64,000 bases of DNA from an uncultured Collinsella sp. (GTDB lineage Bacteria > Actinomycetota > Coriobacteriia > Coriobacteriales > Coriobacteriaceae), in assembly GCA_900767675.1 (NCBI GenBank), contig CAAFZX010000043.1, positions 62,001-126,000 of the forward strand, read 5' to 3'. The notes under the pieces are model-generated. The model saw only the letters and a list, made by a program, of their open reading frames with translations. It was not told the origin of the DNA and made no database searches. Of the stretch, positions 43,519-52,357 are shown piece by piece. A program made the position numbers and the translations under genes. How positions within the stretch are numbered: the first letter of the stretch is position 1; every line of letters starts with the position of its first letter.

Positions 43519-44550
43519 ATGGCCATGGAATTCAAACGCAAGTTGCCGATCCCCATGGAGATCCGCGAGGAAATGCCACTTTCTGCCGAGCTTACCGCCA
43601 AAAAGCAGGCATTTGACGCCGAGGTCGCCAAAGTCTTTACCGGCGAGGACGCACGCAAGGTGCTTATCATCGGTCCGTGCTCTGCCGACCGCGAGGACTC
43701 GGTGCTTGAGTACATGAACCGACTGGCCAAGACCGCCGAGGAGGTCAAGGACAAGCTCATCATCATTCCGCGCGTCTATACCAACAAGCCGCGCACCAAG
43801 GGCACCGGCTACAAGGGTCTGCTGCACAACCCCAACCCCGAGGCTCCCGACGACCTGCTCGAGGGCGTCAAGGCCATCCGCCACATGCACCTGCGCGTCA
43901 TCGAGGAGACGGGCTTCTTCACCGCTGACGAGATGCTCTACCCGTCCAACTACCAGTACCTCGTCGACTTGCTGAGCTACGTTGCCGTGGGCGCGCGCTC
44001 GGTCGAGAACCAGGAGCATCGCCTGGTGTCGAGCGGCATTTCGGTACCCGTGGGCATGAAGAACCCCACTGCCGGCTCCACCACCGTTATGCTCAACTCC
44101 ATCTACGCCGCCCAGGCGCACCAGAGTTTTATCTTCCGCAACTGGGAGGTCGAGTGCGACGGCAATCCGCTCGCGCACGCCGTCATGCGCGGCTACATTG
44201 GCCTCGACGGCCGCACCTACCCTAACTACCACTACGAGCATCTGGAGCGTCTTGCCGAGCGCTACACCGAGCACGCCGGTTATGCCAACCCAGCGGCGGT
44301 CATCGACTGCAACCATGACAACTCGGGCAAGCGTCCGCTGGAGCAGTATCGCATTTGCAAGGAGGTGCTCGACAGCTGCCGCCGCAACGAAGCCATCTCC
44401 AGGCTGGTCAAGGGCTTTATGATCGAGTCCTACCTTGAGGACGGCAACCAGCCGGTCGACGGCGGCGTCTTTGGCAAGTCGATCACCGATCCGTGCCTGG
44501 GCTGGGAAAAGACCGACTACCTCATTCACGAGATCGCGGAGCGGGTTTAG
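43519..44550 (+). CDS. 3-deoxy-7-phosphoheptulonate (DAHP) synthase, class I
   Basis: A 343-residue enzyme that condenses phosphoenolpyruvate and erythrose-4-phosphate, the first step of aromatic amino acid synthesis. Conserved parts are LIIGPCSADREDSVLEYM, the PRVYTNKPRTKGTGYKGL PEP-binding loop, GARSVENQEHR, PVGMKNPT and IDCNHDNSGK. GAGGAGG before the ATG. The N-terminal extension is like the AroF/G/H feedback-sensitive type; which amino acid inhibits it cannot be told. Confidence 0.93.
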   Translation: MAMEFKRKLPIPMEIREEMPLSAELTAKKQAFDAEVAKVFTGEDARKVLIIGPCSADREDSVLEYMNRLAKTAEEVKDKLIIIPRVYTNKPRTKGTGYKGLLHNPNPEAPDDLLEGVKAIRHMHLRVIEETGFFTADEMLYPSNYQYLVDLLSYVAVGARSVENQEHRLVSSGISVPVGMKNPTAGSTTVMLNSIYAAQAHQSFIFRNWEVECDGNPLAHAVMRGYIGLDGRTYPNYHYEHLERLAERYTEHAGYANPAAVIDCNHDNSGKRPLEQYRICKEVLDSCRRNEAISRLVKGFMIESYLEDGNQPVDGGVFGKSITDPCLGWEKTDYLIHEIAERV

Positions 44551-44696
44551 TTACGCGGTTTTACCAAACCGCGTAACGGCTCGACGCTGCGCGGGCCGCA
44601 TTTGGACAATCTGACGTTCAACTTCAAGGGCGCGACCAGGAGGTCAGCGCCCTTTCGTTTCACGTCACCTTGTCTCAAATGCGACCCGCTCGCTGA
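44550..44696. repeat. GTTACGCGG intergenic element, copy B
   Basis: Nearly identical to copy A at 28697-28842: hairpin GTTACGCGG/CCGCGTAAC (44550-44577), then the nested hairpin with outer arms GCGGGCCGCATTTG and CAAATGCGACCCGC. It begins on the stop codon of the DAHP synthase gene. Confidence 0.88.
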
Positions 44697-44747
44697 CTTA
44701 TGCTCAACCTGCGGCGGGGCACTCATTGGGGACAGACTTAAATGAGT

Positions 44748-44801
44748 AGTCGTTGGGGACGTTCTTGTTTGACTAGTCGTTTAAGAACGTCCCCAATGAC
44801 T
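44748..44801. repeat. Inverted repeat, arms AGTCGTTGGGGACGTTCTT
   Basis: 44748-44766 and 44783-44801 pair at 18 of 19 positions around a 16-base loop. One arm recurs at 9303-9321 after the orphan IIB gene. An ACTCATT/AATGAGT pair (44721-44747) adjoins. Confidence 0.8.
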
Positions 44802-44820
44802 ACCTTTCAAACCTGGCAGT

Positions 44821-44859
44821 TGGGTGTTCCTTATGCGCCGGCACTTGGGGACACTCCTT
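44821..44859. repeat. Third, diverged copy of the 40-bp repeat
   Basis: TGTTCCTTATGCGCCGGCA and ACACTCCTT correspond to the repeats at 28891 and 30401. Confidence 0.5.
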
Positions 44860-44919
44860 GCACCAGCGGGCGTGGTCTGCTCGCTTGCATTGTCGGATTC
44901 TTGGCGTTCTCCAAGCTCT

Positions 44920-45149
44920 GTGGGCAAAAAATGGCAAATATGAGTACTGTTGCTGCCGAGGTGCCATATTGCCCTTGCAAGTTAATAGACATAACGGCAA
45001 ATATGTTCATTAACGCTAGAGCATATAAGCCCGCGAGAGAGCTGTTGGATCAATTGGGGCGTCCATACAAGCCGTGAGGACGGCATTTGGGGCCGATTTG
45101 GCTGTTACTAAAAAGGTAACAGTACTCATTTTTGCCATTTTTTGCCCAC
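44920..45149. repeat. Long inverted repeat, 32-bp arms, 166-base loop
   Basis: 44920-44951 and 45118-45149 are reverse complements at 31 of 32 positions (outer end GTGGGCAAAAAATGGCAAA). The loop holds two CATATT/AATATG-like words but no convincing gene; a frame across it lacks a ribosome site. Confidence 0.88.
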
Positions 45150-45208
45150 GGGGTCTGGAAGGGCTGCCGATCTGGCCCCAGGGGAGCCGGTTCGAGGGTC
45201 GCGGAACG

Positions 45209-45252
45209 AAAAGAACGGGGGGCGCAGACTGTCCTGCGCCCCCCCGTTCTTT
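45209..45252 (-). terminator. Terminator of the ABC exporter operon
   Basis: AAGAACGGGGGGCGCA pairs with TGCGCCCCCCCGTTCTT (one bulged C); TTTT follows on the minus strand, 28 bp after the last stop. Confidence 0.85.
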
Positions 45253-45279
45253 GGGTATCGCTGCTGGTTGCCGCCGAAT

Positions 45280-47136
45280 CTACGCCGCCTCGTCGAACTG
45301 CGAGTTGTACAGGTCGGCGTAGAAGCGGCCCTGGGCGAGCAGCTCGTCGTGCGTGCCCTTCTCGACGATGTCACCGTCGCGGATTACTAGGATCACGTCG
45401 GCGTTGCGGATCGTGGACAGGCGGTGCGCGATGACAAAGCTGGTACGGCCCTGCATCAGCGCATCCATGGCACGCTGAATAAGCTCCTCGGTACGAGTGT
45501 CAACGTTGGAGGTCGCCTCGTCCAGAATCAGCGCCGGGCGGTCGGCCAAAATAGCACGGGCGATGGTCACGAGCTGGCGCTGACCCTGCGACAGGTTAGT
45601 GCCCTCCTCGTTGATCATAAAGTCGTAACCGCCGGCGAGCGTATGGATAAAGTGGTCGCAGCGCGCGGCGCGTGCGGCAGCCTCGACCTCGGCATCGCTC
45701 GCATCGGGGCGTCCGTAGCGGATATTCTCGCGGATGGTGCCGTTAAACAGCCAGGTGTCCTGCAGCACCATGGCAAACTCGCCGCGCAGCGCCGCGCGGT
45801 CCCAGTCGCGCACGTCGACGCCCTCGACGCGCAGCGAACCGCCGTCCACGTCGTAGAAACGCTGCAGCAGCTTAATGAGCGTGGTCTTGCCGGCGCCGGT
45901 GGGGCCGACGATGGCAATGGTTTGGCCGGGCTGCGCCTCGCAGCTAAAGTCGTGGATGATGGTCTTGTCGGGCGTGTAGCCAAACTTGACATGGTCGAAC
46001 TCCACGTGGCCGGGGCGCTTCTCGGGAATCTGCGCGTCGGCCTTCTGCTCCTCCTCGGGCGCGGCCAGGAACTCAAACACGCGCTCGGTGGCGGCGGCCA
46101 TCGACTGCATCGTGTTGCTCACGTTGCCCAGCTGCTGCACGGGTTGCGTAAAGTTGCGAACGTACTGGATAAAGCTCTGGATGTCGCCGGGCGTGGCATT
46201 GCCGGTCAGCGCGAGCTGCGCGCCCACCACGACGACGCCCACGTAGCCCATGTTGCCCACCAAGCTCATAAGCGGCATCATCAGGCCCGACAGGAACTGC
46301 GAGCGCCAACCACTAATAAAGAGGCGGTCGTTTTGACGGTCGAACTCCTCGATCGAGGCCTCGGCGCGGTCGAACACCTGAATGACGTTCTGGCCGGCAA
46401 AGTCCTCCTCGATAATGCCGTTGACGGTGCCCAGGACCTGCTGCTGCTCGCGGAAGTACGGCTGCGAGAAGTGAATCATCACGGTCAGGATAATCGCGGC
46501 GGCCGGCAGCGTGAGCACGGTGACGCCGGTAAGCGGCAGGCTGATCGAAAGCATCATGACGAGCACGCCGATAATCTGCGTCACCGACGTGATGAGCTGC
46601 GTCACGCTCTGGTTGAGCGACTGGCCGAGCGTATCGACGTCGTTGGTGATGCGGCTGAGCACGTCGCCCTTGCTGTGGCCATTGAAGTAGCTCATCGGCA
46701 CGACGGCGATCTTGGCGGCGATCTCTTTGCGCATGCGGTAGCAAATCTTTTGCGTGACGCCGGTCATGAGCCAGCCCTGGATGAGGCTGCAAACAGAGCT
46801 TGCCAGATACAGGCAGAGCAAAAAGCCGAGCGTCTTGGCGATCCAGGCAAAGTCAACGTCGCCGGTACCGTTGACCTTGGCGACCAGGCCTTCGAACAGC
46901 TTAGTCGTAACCTGGCCGAGCACCTTGGGCCCCACAATGTTAAAGATGACCGAGCACACGGCAAAGGCGACGGCGGCAAACACGGCAATCTTGTGCTGGC
47001 CGATATAGCCGAGCAGCTGCCTCATGGTGCCCTTAAAGTCCTTGGCCTTTTCGCCACGGCGCATGCCACCCATGCGGCCCATGGGACCACGCCGGCGGGT
47101 GGGCTTGGGAATCTGAGTCTTGGTCTCGTCTGCCAT
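45280..47136 (-). CDS. ABC exporter, fused membrane-ATPase half-transporter B
   Basis: A 618-residue half-transporter: six membrane helices (about 45-345) and an ATPase domain with GPTGAGKTT, signature LSQGQRQ, ILDEATSNVD. The signature Gln in place of the second Gly (LSQGQ) is common in exporters. It starts at the TAATG overlap with the partner gene, so the two form a heterodimeric drug or lipid exporter. An N-terminal basic stretch (RRRGPMGRMGGMRRG) is unusual. The upstream MarR gene is the likely regulator. Confidence 0.92.
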   Translation of the reverse strand: MADETKTQIPKPTRRRGPMGRMGGMRRGEKAKDFKGTMRQLLGYIGQHKIAVFAAVAFAVCSVIFNIVGPKVLGQVTTKLFEGLVAKVNGTGDVDFAWIAKTLGFLLCLYLASSVCSLIQGWLMTGVTQKICYRMRKEIAAKIAVVPMSYFNGHSKGDVLSRITNDVDTLGQSLNQSVTQLITSVTQIIGVLVMMLSISLPLTGVTVLTLPAAAIILTVMIHFSQPYFREQQQVLGTVNGIIEEDFAGQNVIQVFDRAEASIEEFDRQNDRLFISGWRSQFLSGLMMPLMSLVGNMGYVGVVVVGAQLALTGNATPGDIQSFIQYVRNFTQPVQQLGNVSNTMQSMAAATERVFEFLAAPEEEQKADAQIPEKRPGHVEFDHVKFGYTPDKTIIHDFSCEAQPGQTIAIVGPTGAGKTTLIKLLQRFYDVDGGSLRVEGVDVRDWDRAALRGEFAMVLQDTWLFNGTIRENIRYGRPDASDAEVEAAARAARCDHFIHTLAGGYDFMINEEGTNLSQGQRQLVTIARAILADRPALILDEATSNVDTRTEELIQRAMDALMQGRTSFVIAHRLSTIRNADVILVIRDGDIVEKGTHDELLAQGRFYADLYNSQFDEAA

Positions 47137-49502
47137 TAGCGCTCGCCTCCTTCCATGACGGCCGCAATTTCTTCTTGGGTAAGCCCCAGCTCCTCGGCGG
47201 AAAGCTGCGACTGTGCAATCTCCAGGTACGCCGGGCAGCCGTGCAGCAGCTCCTCGTGCGTGCCGGTGCCCACTACGTGACCGTCGTCGAGCACGATGAT
47301 CTGGTCGGCGTGCATGATGGTCGCGATGCGCTGGGCCACGACCACGAGTGCGGCGTCGGTGACGTTTTTGGCCAGCTCCTCGCGCAGGCGCGCGTCGGTC
47401 TTGTAGTCGAGGGCGCTAAACGAGTCATCGAACACCACAACCTCAGGCTTTTTGGCCAACGCGCGGGCGATGGCCAGGCGCTGACGCTGGCCGCCCGAGA
47501 CATTGGAGCCGCCCTGGCTGATGGGGGAGTCGTAGCCGCCCTCGCGCTCGGCGATAAAGTCTTCGGCCTGGGCGATGTGTGCCGCCTGGCGCATGTCGTC
47601 ATCGCTCACCATGTCGCCGGCAAACTTAAGGTTGCTCTCGACGGTGCCCGAGAACAGGCGTCCCTGCTGCGGGATATAGCCAATGCGGCGGCGTAGCTCG
47701 GAAAGGGTCATATCGCGCACATCGACGCCGTCGAGCGTAATGCTGCCGCCGGTGACGTCGTACAGGCGCGGGATGAGCTGCACAAGCGTGGACTTGCCCG
47801 AGCCTGTGGAGCCAATGATGCCGAGCATCTGACCGGCATGCGTGGTGAAGTTCACGCCGCTGATGACATCGGCGCGGGCATCGGGATACTGGAAGCTCAC
47901 GTCGCGGAAGGTGAGCTCACCGCGCGGCGCGCTGGCAGCAGGCAATTTGGGTGAGGCAGGGTCGTTGATGCTCGTGGGGCAGGTGATGACCTCTTCCACG
48001 CGCTCTGCTGCGACCTCGGCGCGGGGCAGGATAACCGAAACCATGGTGAGGATCATAAACGCCATGACGATCTGCATGGTGTAGGAGATGAACGCCATCA
48101 TGTTGCCGACCTGCATCACGCCGTCGGACACGCCCTGCGCGCCAAACCAGACGATAAGCACGGTGATGCAGTTCATGACGAGCATCATGAGCGGCATCAT
48201 AAAGCTCATGGCGCGGTTGGTGTAGAGCTGCGTGGTCATCAGGTCGAGTGATGCCTTGTCAAAACGCTCGAGCTCATGTTCCTCGCGGTTGAACGAGCGG
48301 ATGGGCATAAGACCGTCGAGCAGCTCGCGGGCGGTAAGGTTCACACGGTCCACAAAGCTCTGCATCTTTTTGAACTTGGGCATGGTGAGGCCCATGAGCA
48401 CGCCGACGACGGCCGAGACCGCGATGATGGCCACGGCGATGGTCCACTCCAGGCCGGTGTGGTTGGCCAGGACGCGCATGACGGCGACGATGCCCATGAC
48501 GGGCGCCATGAGGCACATGCGGATAAACAGGGTTGCGGCCATCTGAATCTGCTGAATGTCGTTGGTGCAGCGAGTGATGAGCGAGGCCTGGCTAAACTTG
48601 CCCACCTCGGCTGGCGAGAAGTGCATGACCTTGTTGAAGGTCTCGCGGCGCAGGTCGCGTGCGATGGAACAGGCGGTGCGCGAGGCCACGGCGCCGGTTA
48701 GGATGGTGGCGACCAGTGAGATCAGGCACAGACCAAACATCGTGGTCGCCATGCGGCCCAGGTAGGCGTTCTGCACGTCGGCGGGGTCGATACCCTGCGC
48801 CTTGTACTCGTCTTGCACATAGCTCACGGCGCGTTGGGTCACGATGGAGCCCGACATGGAGCCCATTTTGTCCGCCATTTCATTGGCGCCCTCGACGAGC
48901 TTGCTTTGGTCTACCAGACCGCCCTCGACACCTAGGCGCAGACTCTTCATGGTGATCTTGCCGCCGTCGGCATCAATCTGCTTTTGCATGTTTTGCGCCG
49001 CTGTGGCCTTCTGCTGCATCTCGGCGAGCTGCTCGGGCGTCATTGCCGCCATTTGCTCGGGCGTGGGCATGGTCTGGGTGCCGCTGTTGTCTTTCTCGCT
49101 GGACGTGCCCATCATGTCGCCCATGGAGTCGGCGTCGATGCCCTGGTTGAGAGAAAGGACGACGGTCTCGGGCAGGCTCATAATGTCGGCAATCTTGCCG
49201 CCATCGGCACGCTCTTCCTCGGTGCCCTTGTACGTTCGAATGCCTTTTTTGTCAGCCTTGCTAAACACGGCCTCCACAGCTTTGGCGTCCTTGGTGCTCA
49301 TAAAGAGCTCAAGGTCATCGAGCGATTCGGCGCGAATGGTGTCGGGCACGGGCGAGGCGATGCCGCCTTGCTGTACGCCCACGTCGACGATGTCGCTCAT
49401 ATACGTAGGTAGCGCCAGGTCCGCATTGCAGCTGATTACGATGAGTACGATAGCTGTGAGCAGTGCCAGGACATGCTTTTTAAAGAGCTTGAGAATTCTC
49501 AC
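47136..49502 (-). CDS. ABC exporter, half-transporter A with large insert
   Basis: A 788-residue half-transporter, about 200 longer than usual. Membrane helix 1 is at about 10-30 and helix 2 begins near 252. The intervening 45-250 region is hydrophilic, rich in Met, Gln, Ala and Asp, and should lie outside the cell. The ATPase domain has GSTGSGKST, VSGGQRQ and VVFDDSFSALD, where Asp-Ser replaces the catalytic Glu-Ala: a degenerate site, usual in heterodimers. It starts at a GTG sharing four bases with the MarR stop. Confidence 0.9.
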   Translation of the reverse strand: MRILKLFKKHVLALLTAIVLIVISCNADLALPTYMSDIVDVGVQQGGIASPVPDTIRAESLDDLELFMSTKDAKAVEAVFSKADKKGIRTYKGTEEERADGGKIADIMSLPETVVLSLNQGIDADSMGDMMGTSSEKDNSGTQTMPTPEQMAAMTPEQLAEMQQKATAAQNMQKQIDADGGKITMKSLRLGVEGGLVDQSKLVEGANEMADKMGSMSGSIVTQRAVSYVQDEYKAQGIDPADVQNAYLGRMATTMFGLCLISLVATILTGAVASRTACSIARDLRRETFNKVMHFSPAEVGKFSQASLITRCTNDIQQIQMAATLFIRMCLMAPVMGIVAVMRVLANHTGLEWTIAVAIIAVSAVVGVLMGLTMPKFKKMQSFVDRVNLTARELLDGLMPIRSFNREEHELERFDKASLDLMTTQLYTNRAMSFMMPLMMLVMNCITVLIVWFGAQGVSDGVMQVGNMMAFISYTMQIVMAFMILTMVSVILPRAEVAAERVEEVITCPTSINDPASPKLPAASAPRGELTFRDVSFQYPDARADVISGVNFTTHAGQMLGIIGSTGSGKSTLVQLIPRLYDVTGGSITLDGVDVRDMTLSELRRRIGYIPQQGRLFSGTVESNLKFAGDMVSDDDMRQAAHIAQAEDFIAEREGGYDSPISQGGSNVSGGQRQRLAIARALAKKPEVVVFDDSFSALDYKTDARLREELAKNVTDAALVVVAQRIATIMHADQIIVLDDGHVVGTGTHEELLHGCPAYLEIAQSQLSAEELGLTQEEIAAVMEGGER

Positions 49503-49951
49503 TCGGCATCTCTCCTTTCTTGATTGCGGTCGATAATTTCGTTGGTACGCCTGAGCAGGCGCATCATCTCTTGGGTATCTGCTTCGCCGAGCTGCTCGAG
49601 GAAGGCCGCGGTGCGGTCCTCGAATTCCCGACGTTTGATTTCAAGATCTTGTCGGCCTTTGTCGGTCACCGTGACGTGCACGCGACGGCGGTCGGTCTTT
49701 GAGTGCTCGCGTTCGACCCAGCCCTTGGCTTCGAGGGCGCGCAGGATGTTGGCGATGCGGGCGCTCGAGACCCAGGCGCGATCAGCGAGTTCGCTCGGCG
49801 TGAGCGAACCGCCGGCGAGCATGAGGGCGCGCATGACGGCCATCTCGCCACTCAGGGCTTGGTCGGCATTGCGCAAAATGCGCTGGTGGATGCTGCCAAA
49901 CTCGGTAAAGAGCTGACGCCCAAGCTCATGGAAATCGGTATCTTCCACCAA
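49499..49951 (-). CDS. MarR-family transcriptional regulator
   Basis: A 150-residue winged-helix repressor: LTPSELADRAWVSSARIANILRALEAKGWV, then the DRRRVHVTVTDKGRQDLE wing. First gene of a three-gene operon with the two ABC half-transporters (overlap GTGA), so it most likely represses the exporter until a toxic ligand binds. CACTAGAAACTATTTTC upstream (near 49965) contains a TAG-AAA-CTA palindrome that may be its site. Confidence 0.88.
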   Translation of the reverse strand: MVEDTDFHELGRQLFTEFGSIHQRILRNADQALSGEMAVMRALMLAGGSLTPSELADRAWVSSARIANILRALEAKGWVEREHSKTDRRRVHVTVTDKGRQDLEIKRREFEDRTAAFLEQLGEADTQEMMRLLRRTNEIIDRNQERRDAE

Positions 49952-50015
49952 AAACCCCTAACACTAGAAACTATTTTCGGTGGAAGATGATACCCCCGTA
50001 CGCACGCCTCATACA

Positions 50016-50119
50016 GTAGATTTTTGGGACATGCCTAGAAATCTACCTTTGTGGGCATTTCATGCCACCGCCTCCGTCGCGGCGAAAAGTAGATTTCTAG
50101 GCATGTCCCAAAAATCTAC
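50016..50119. repeat. Long inverted repeat, 31-bp perfect arms
   Basis: 50016-50046 and 50089-50119 are exact reverse complements. Each arm begins GTAGATTT and ends AAATCTAC, so each is itself palindromic at its ends. The 42-base loop holds GGGCAT-TTC-ATGCC. It lies between divergent marR and SDR genes. Confidence 0.93.
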
Positions 50120-50171
50120 CGGGTGACTAGGCAATATAAAGAGCGCATAAAGAATTAAAATATTTCAAGAA

Positions 50172-50196
50172 TTGCAACGTTTCAAAGAACTATCAT
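50172..50196 (+). promoter_or_regulatory. Candidate operator and -10 before the SDR gene
   Basis: TTGCAACGTTTCAA (50172-50185) is a LacI-like near-palindrome with central CG; TATCAT at 50191-50196 could be a -10. No LacI gene is adjacent. Confidence 0.35.
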
Positions 50197-50309
50197 GCAT
50201 GCGGTTAGGCGAGGGGTTGTCACCACCATGACGACTGGGACTCATGTAGCGCCACGCGCGATGCTCCAACTTCCCGCAAGGAGACACCTAAATCAAGGGG
50301 GTTGGAGTC

Positions 50310-51059
50310 ATGGCATTTGACTTCACGGGCAAAACCGCGATCGTTACCGGCGGCACTCAGGGTATTGGCCTCGAGATTGCCAAAGGTATCGTTGCGGGCG
50401 GCGGTCACGTCGCGCTCATCGCAAGGAACGCTGCCAAGGGCGAGGCCGCGGTGGTCGAGCTTGGCGAGGGCAACAAGTTCTACCAGCTCGACGTAGCCGA
50501 TGCATCCAAGGCGCGCGAGACTGTCGAGCAGATTTTCGCCGATCTGCCCCAGACCAACATTCTGATCAACTGCGCTGGCGTCATCAGCACCAAGAAGTTC
50601 GACGAGATCGATGACACCGAGTGGCGTCGCACCATCGACATCAACCTCAACGGCACCTTTACCATGATGAACGCCGTGTACCCGCACTTTAAGGCGGCCC
50701 ATGCCGGCACTATCGTCAACGTGAGCTCTGTTGCTGGCAAGATCGGCGGCGGCCTGCTCGGCACCGCTGCCTACGCCAGCTCCAAAGCCGGTGTTAACGG
50801 TCTAACCAAGGCAGTCGCCAAGGAAGGCGGCAAGTTTGGCGTCCGCTGCAACGCCGTGTGCCCGTCGCTCACCCTTACCGATATGACCTCGATTCTCTCT
50901 GACGAGAACTCTCAGCGCATCATCAACGGTATTCCTCTGGGCCGCGCCGCCCAGGCCAGCGAGCCTGCGCAGATGGTGCTCTTCTTCGCTTCCGACCTCG
51001 CTAGCTTCGTGAACGGCGAGATCGGTGACTGCGACGGTGGCATCGTTCTGGACGGGTAA
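50310..51059 (+). CDS. SDR-family oxidoreductase (possible KduD-like)
   Basis: A 249-residue short-chain dehydrogenase: TGGTQGIG cofactor loop (13-20), NCAGV in place of NNAG, the catalytic VNVSSVAG serine and YASSKAGV, and a C-terminal NGEIGDCDGGIVLDG. The next gene encodes a 2-keto-3-deoxygluconate permease homologue, so 2-dehydro-3-deoxy-gluconate 5-dehydrogenase (KduD) is a reasonable guess; other sugar or alcohol dehydrogenases fit as well. TTGGAG lies before the ATG. Confidence 0.82.
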   Translation: MAFDFTGKTAIVTGGTQGIGLEIAKGIVAGGGHVALIARNAAKGEAAVVELGEGNKFYQLDVADASKARETVEQIFADLPQTNILINCAGVISTKKFDEIDDTEWRRTIDINLNGTFTMMNAVYPHFKAAHAGTIVNVSSVAGKIGGGLLGTAAYASSKAGVNGLTKAVAKEGGKFGVRCNAVCPSLTLTDMTSILSDENSQRIINGIPLGRAAQASEPAQMVLFFASDLASFVNGEIGDCDGGIVLDG

Positions 51060-51078
51060 TACCCCGCGACGTTAATTC

Positions 51079-51117
51079 GGCGACGGCTCCTGCGACTCGG
51101 GACCGTCGCCTTCTTTC
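51079..51117 (+). terminator. Terminator-like hairpin after SDR gene
   Basis: GGCGACGG and CCGTCGCC stem, then TTCTTTCT. It lies between the SDR and permease genes and may only partly stop transcription. Confidence 0.6.
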
Positions 51118-51167
51118 TGACAAAGGCGCGTGCGGCTACGATTCGCATGCATCCAAAGGAGATATAT

Positions 51168-52181
51168 ATGAGTGAATCGACTGCGGTGGAGGCGCCGGCG
51201 GCAAAGGAGCCGTTCTTTAAGATGTCCTCCATCCCGGGTGCCAATATTTTGGTGCCGCTTTTGTTGGGCTGCCTGCTCAACACGCTGTTCCCCGACCTGT
51301 TCAAAACGCTCGGCAGCTTTACGCTCGGCATGACCCAGCAGGGCGCAGGCCCGCTTGTTGGCGCTTTTTTGCTCATCGTCGGTACGACGATTTCGTTTAA
51401 GAGCGCTCCTGCCGCCGCTGCCCGCGGCGCCATCATCATCGCCGTCAAGCAGATCGTGGTCGTTGCCGTGTCGCTGCTCATCCTTTATGTATTCAACGAC
51501 AACCTGTTTGGCATCTCTGCCATGGTGATGCTGGCCGCTTGCACCGGCGCCAACAACGCTATGTACGCTGGTCTGATGGGCACCATGGGCAATGAGGCCG
51601 AGCGTGGCGCCGTCGCCATCACCACGCTGGTTGTCGGCCCTCCGGTCACGATGATCGTGCTCGGCGCTGCCGGTCAGGCTCCGATCGGCTGGTCGCTCGT
51701 GGGCGCCATCCTGCCGATCGTCGTCGGCATTATTCTGGGTAACCTCTTCCCCAGCTTTAAGAAGATGATGGCACCGGCACTTTCCGCCATCATCGTGCTC
51801 GTCTTCTTTGCCATGGGCTCGACCATGACCTTTGGCCAGCTCATTAATGGCGGTCTTCCCGGTATTCTGCTCGGCGTGATCTGCTCGGTGGTCTTTGCAA
51901 TTCCCGTCATCGCGGTTGATAAGCTCACGGGCGGTACGGGTGTCGCAGGTGCAGCCATTTCGAGCTGCGCCGGAGCCAATGTGGCCACGCCTGCTGCCAT
52001 GGCAAGCGTCAACGAGACCATGTACGGCGGCGCGGTGCTCGCGACGGCTACGGCGCAGGTTGCAGCATGTGCTATCGTGACGGCCATTTTGACCCCGCTG
52101 GTCACCAGCTGGTGCTACAAGCATTTTGAGGGTCAGGGCCACAGCAAGGCAACGACCGACAAGGCCGCCGCAGCCGCCTAA
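51168..52181 (+). CDS. 2-keto-3-deoxygluconate permease-like membrane protein
   Basis: A 337-residue protein with about ten membrane segments, matching the KdgT family in pattern: GANILVPLLLGCLLNTLFP near the start, TGANNAMYAGLMG in the middle, and ISSCAGANVATPAAMASV near the end. KdgT imports 2-keto-3-deoxygluconate with protons. AAAGGAG six bases before the ATG at 51168 beats a start seven codons upstream. A short Ala/Lys tail ends the protein. The pairing with the SDR gene suggests uptake and oxidation of a sugar acid, perhaps from uronides. Confidence 0.82.
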   Translation: MSESTAVEAPAAKEPFFKMSSIPGANILVPLLLGCLLNTLFPDLFKTLGSFTLGMTQQGAGPLVGAFLLIVGTTISFKSAPAAAARGAIIIAVKQIVVVAVSLLILYVFNDNLFGISAMVMLAACTGANNAMYAGLMGTMGNEAERGAVAITTLVVGPPVTMIVLGAAGQAPIGWSLVGAILPIVVGIILGNLFPSFKKMMAPALSAIIVLVFFAMGSTMTFGQLINGGLPGILLGVICSVVFAIPVIAVDKLTGGTGVAGAAISSCAGANVATPAAMASVNETMYGGAVLATATAQVAACAIVTAILTPLVTSWCYKHFEGQGHSKATTDKAAAAA

Positions 52182-52220
52182 TGCCAAGCGGCAATCAAAG
52201 CTAAATAACTAACCATGCCA

Positions 52221-52256
52221 CAGGGCGGTCCCGGGGGAAATCCCGTGGCCGCCCTG
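52221..52256 (+). terminator. Terminator of the SDR-permease pair
   Basis: CAGGGCGG and CCGCCCTG with inner GGG/CCC pairs; the T tail is short. Confidence 0.65.
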
Positions 52257-52357
52257 CAGTTTCTGCGGGGTCTCTGGAACACTTTACCCTGCTAAAGCTG
52301 GCATAACAGCTAGAGTGAACGTCGTACAAAGGCAAGGAAAAATACCAAACAAATCGG

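Noticed and set aside
44742..45077. A 111-codon frame within the 44.9-45.1 kb inverted repeat
   Set aside because: It crosses two repeat elements and lacks a ribosome site.
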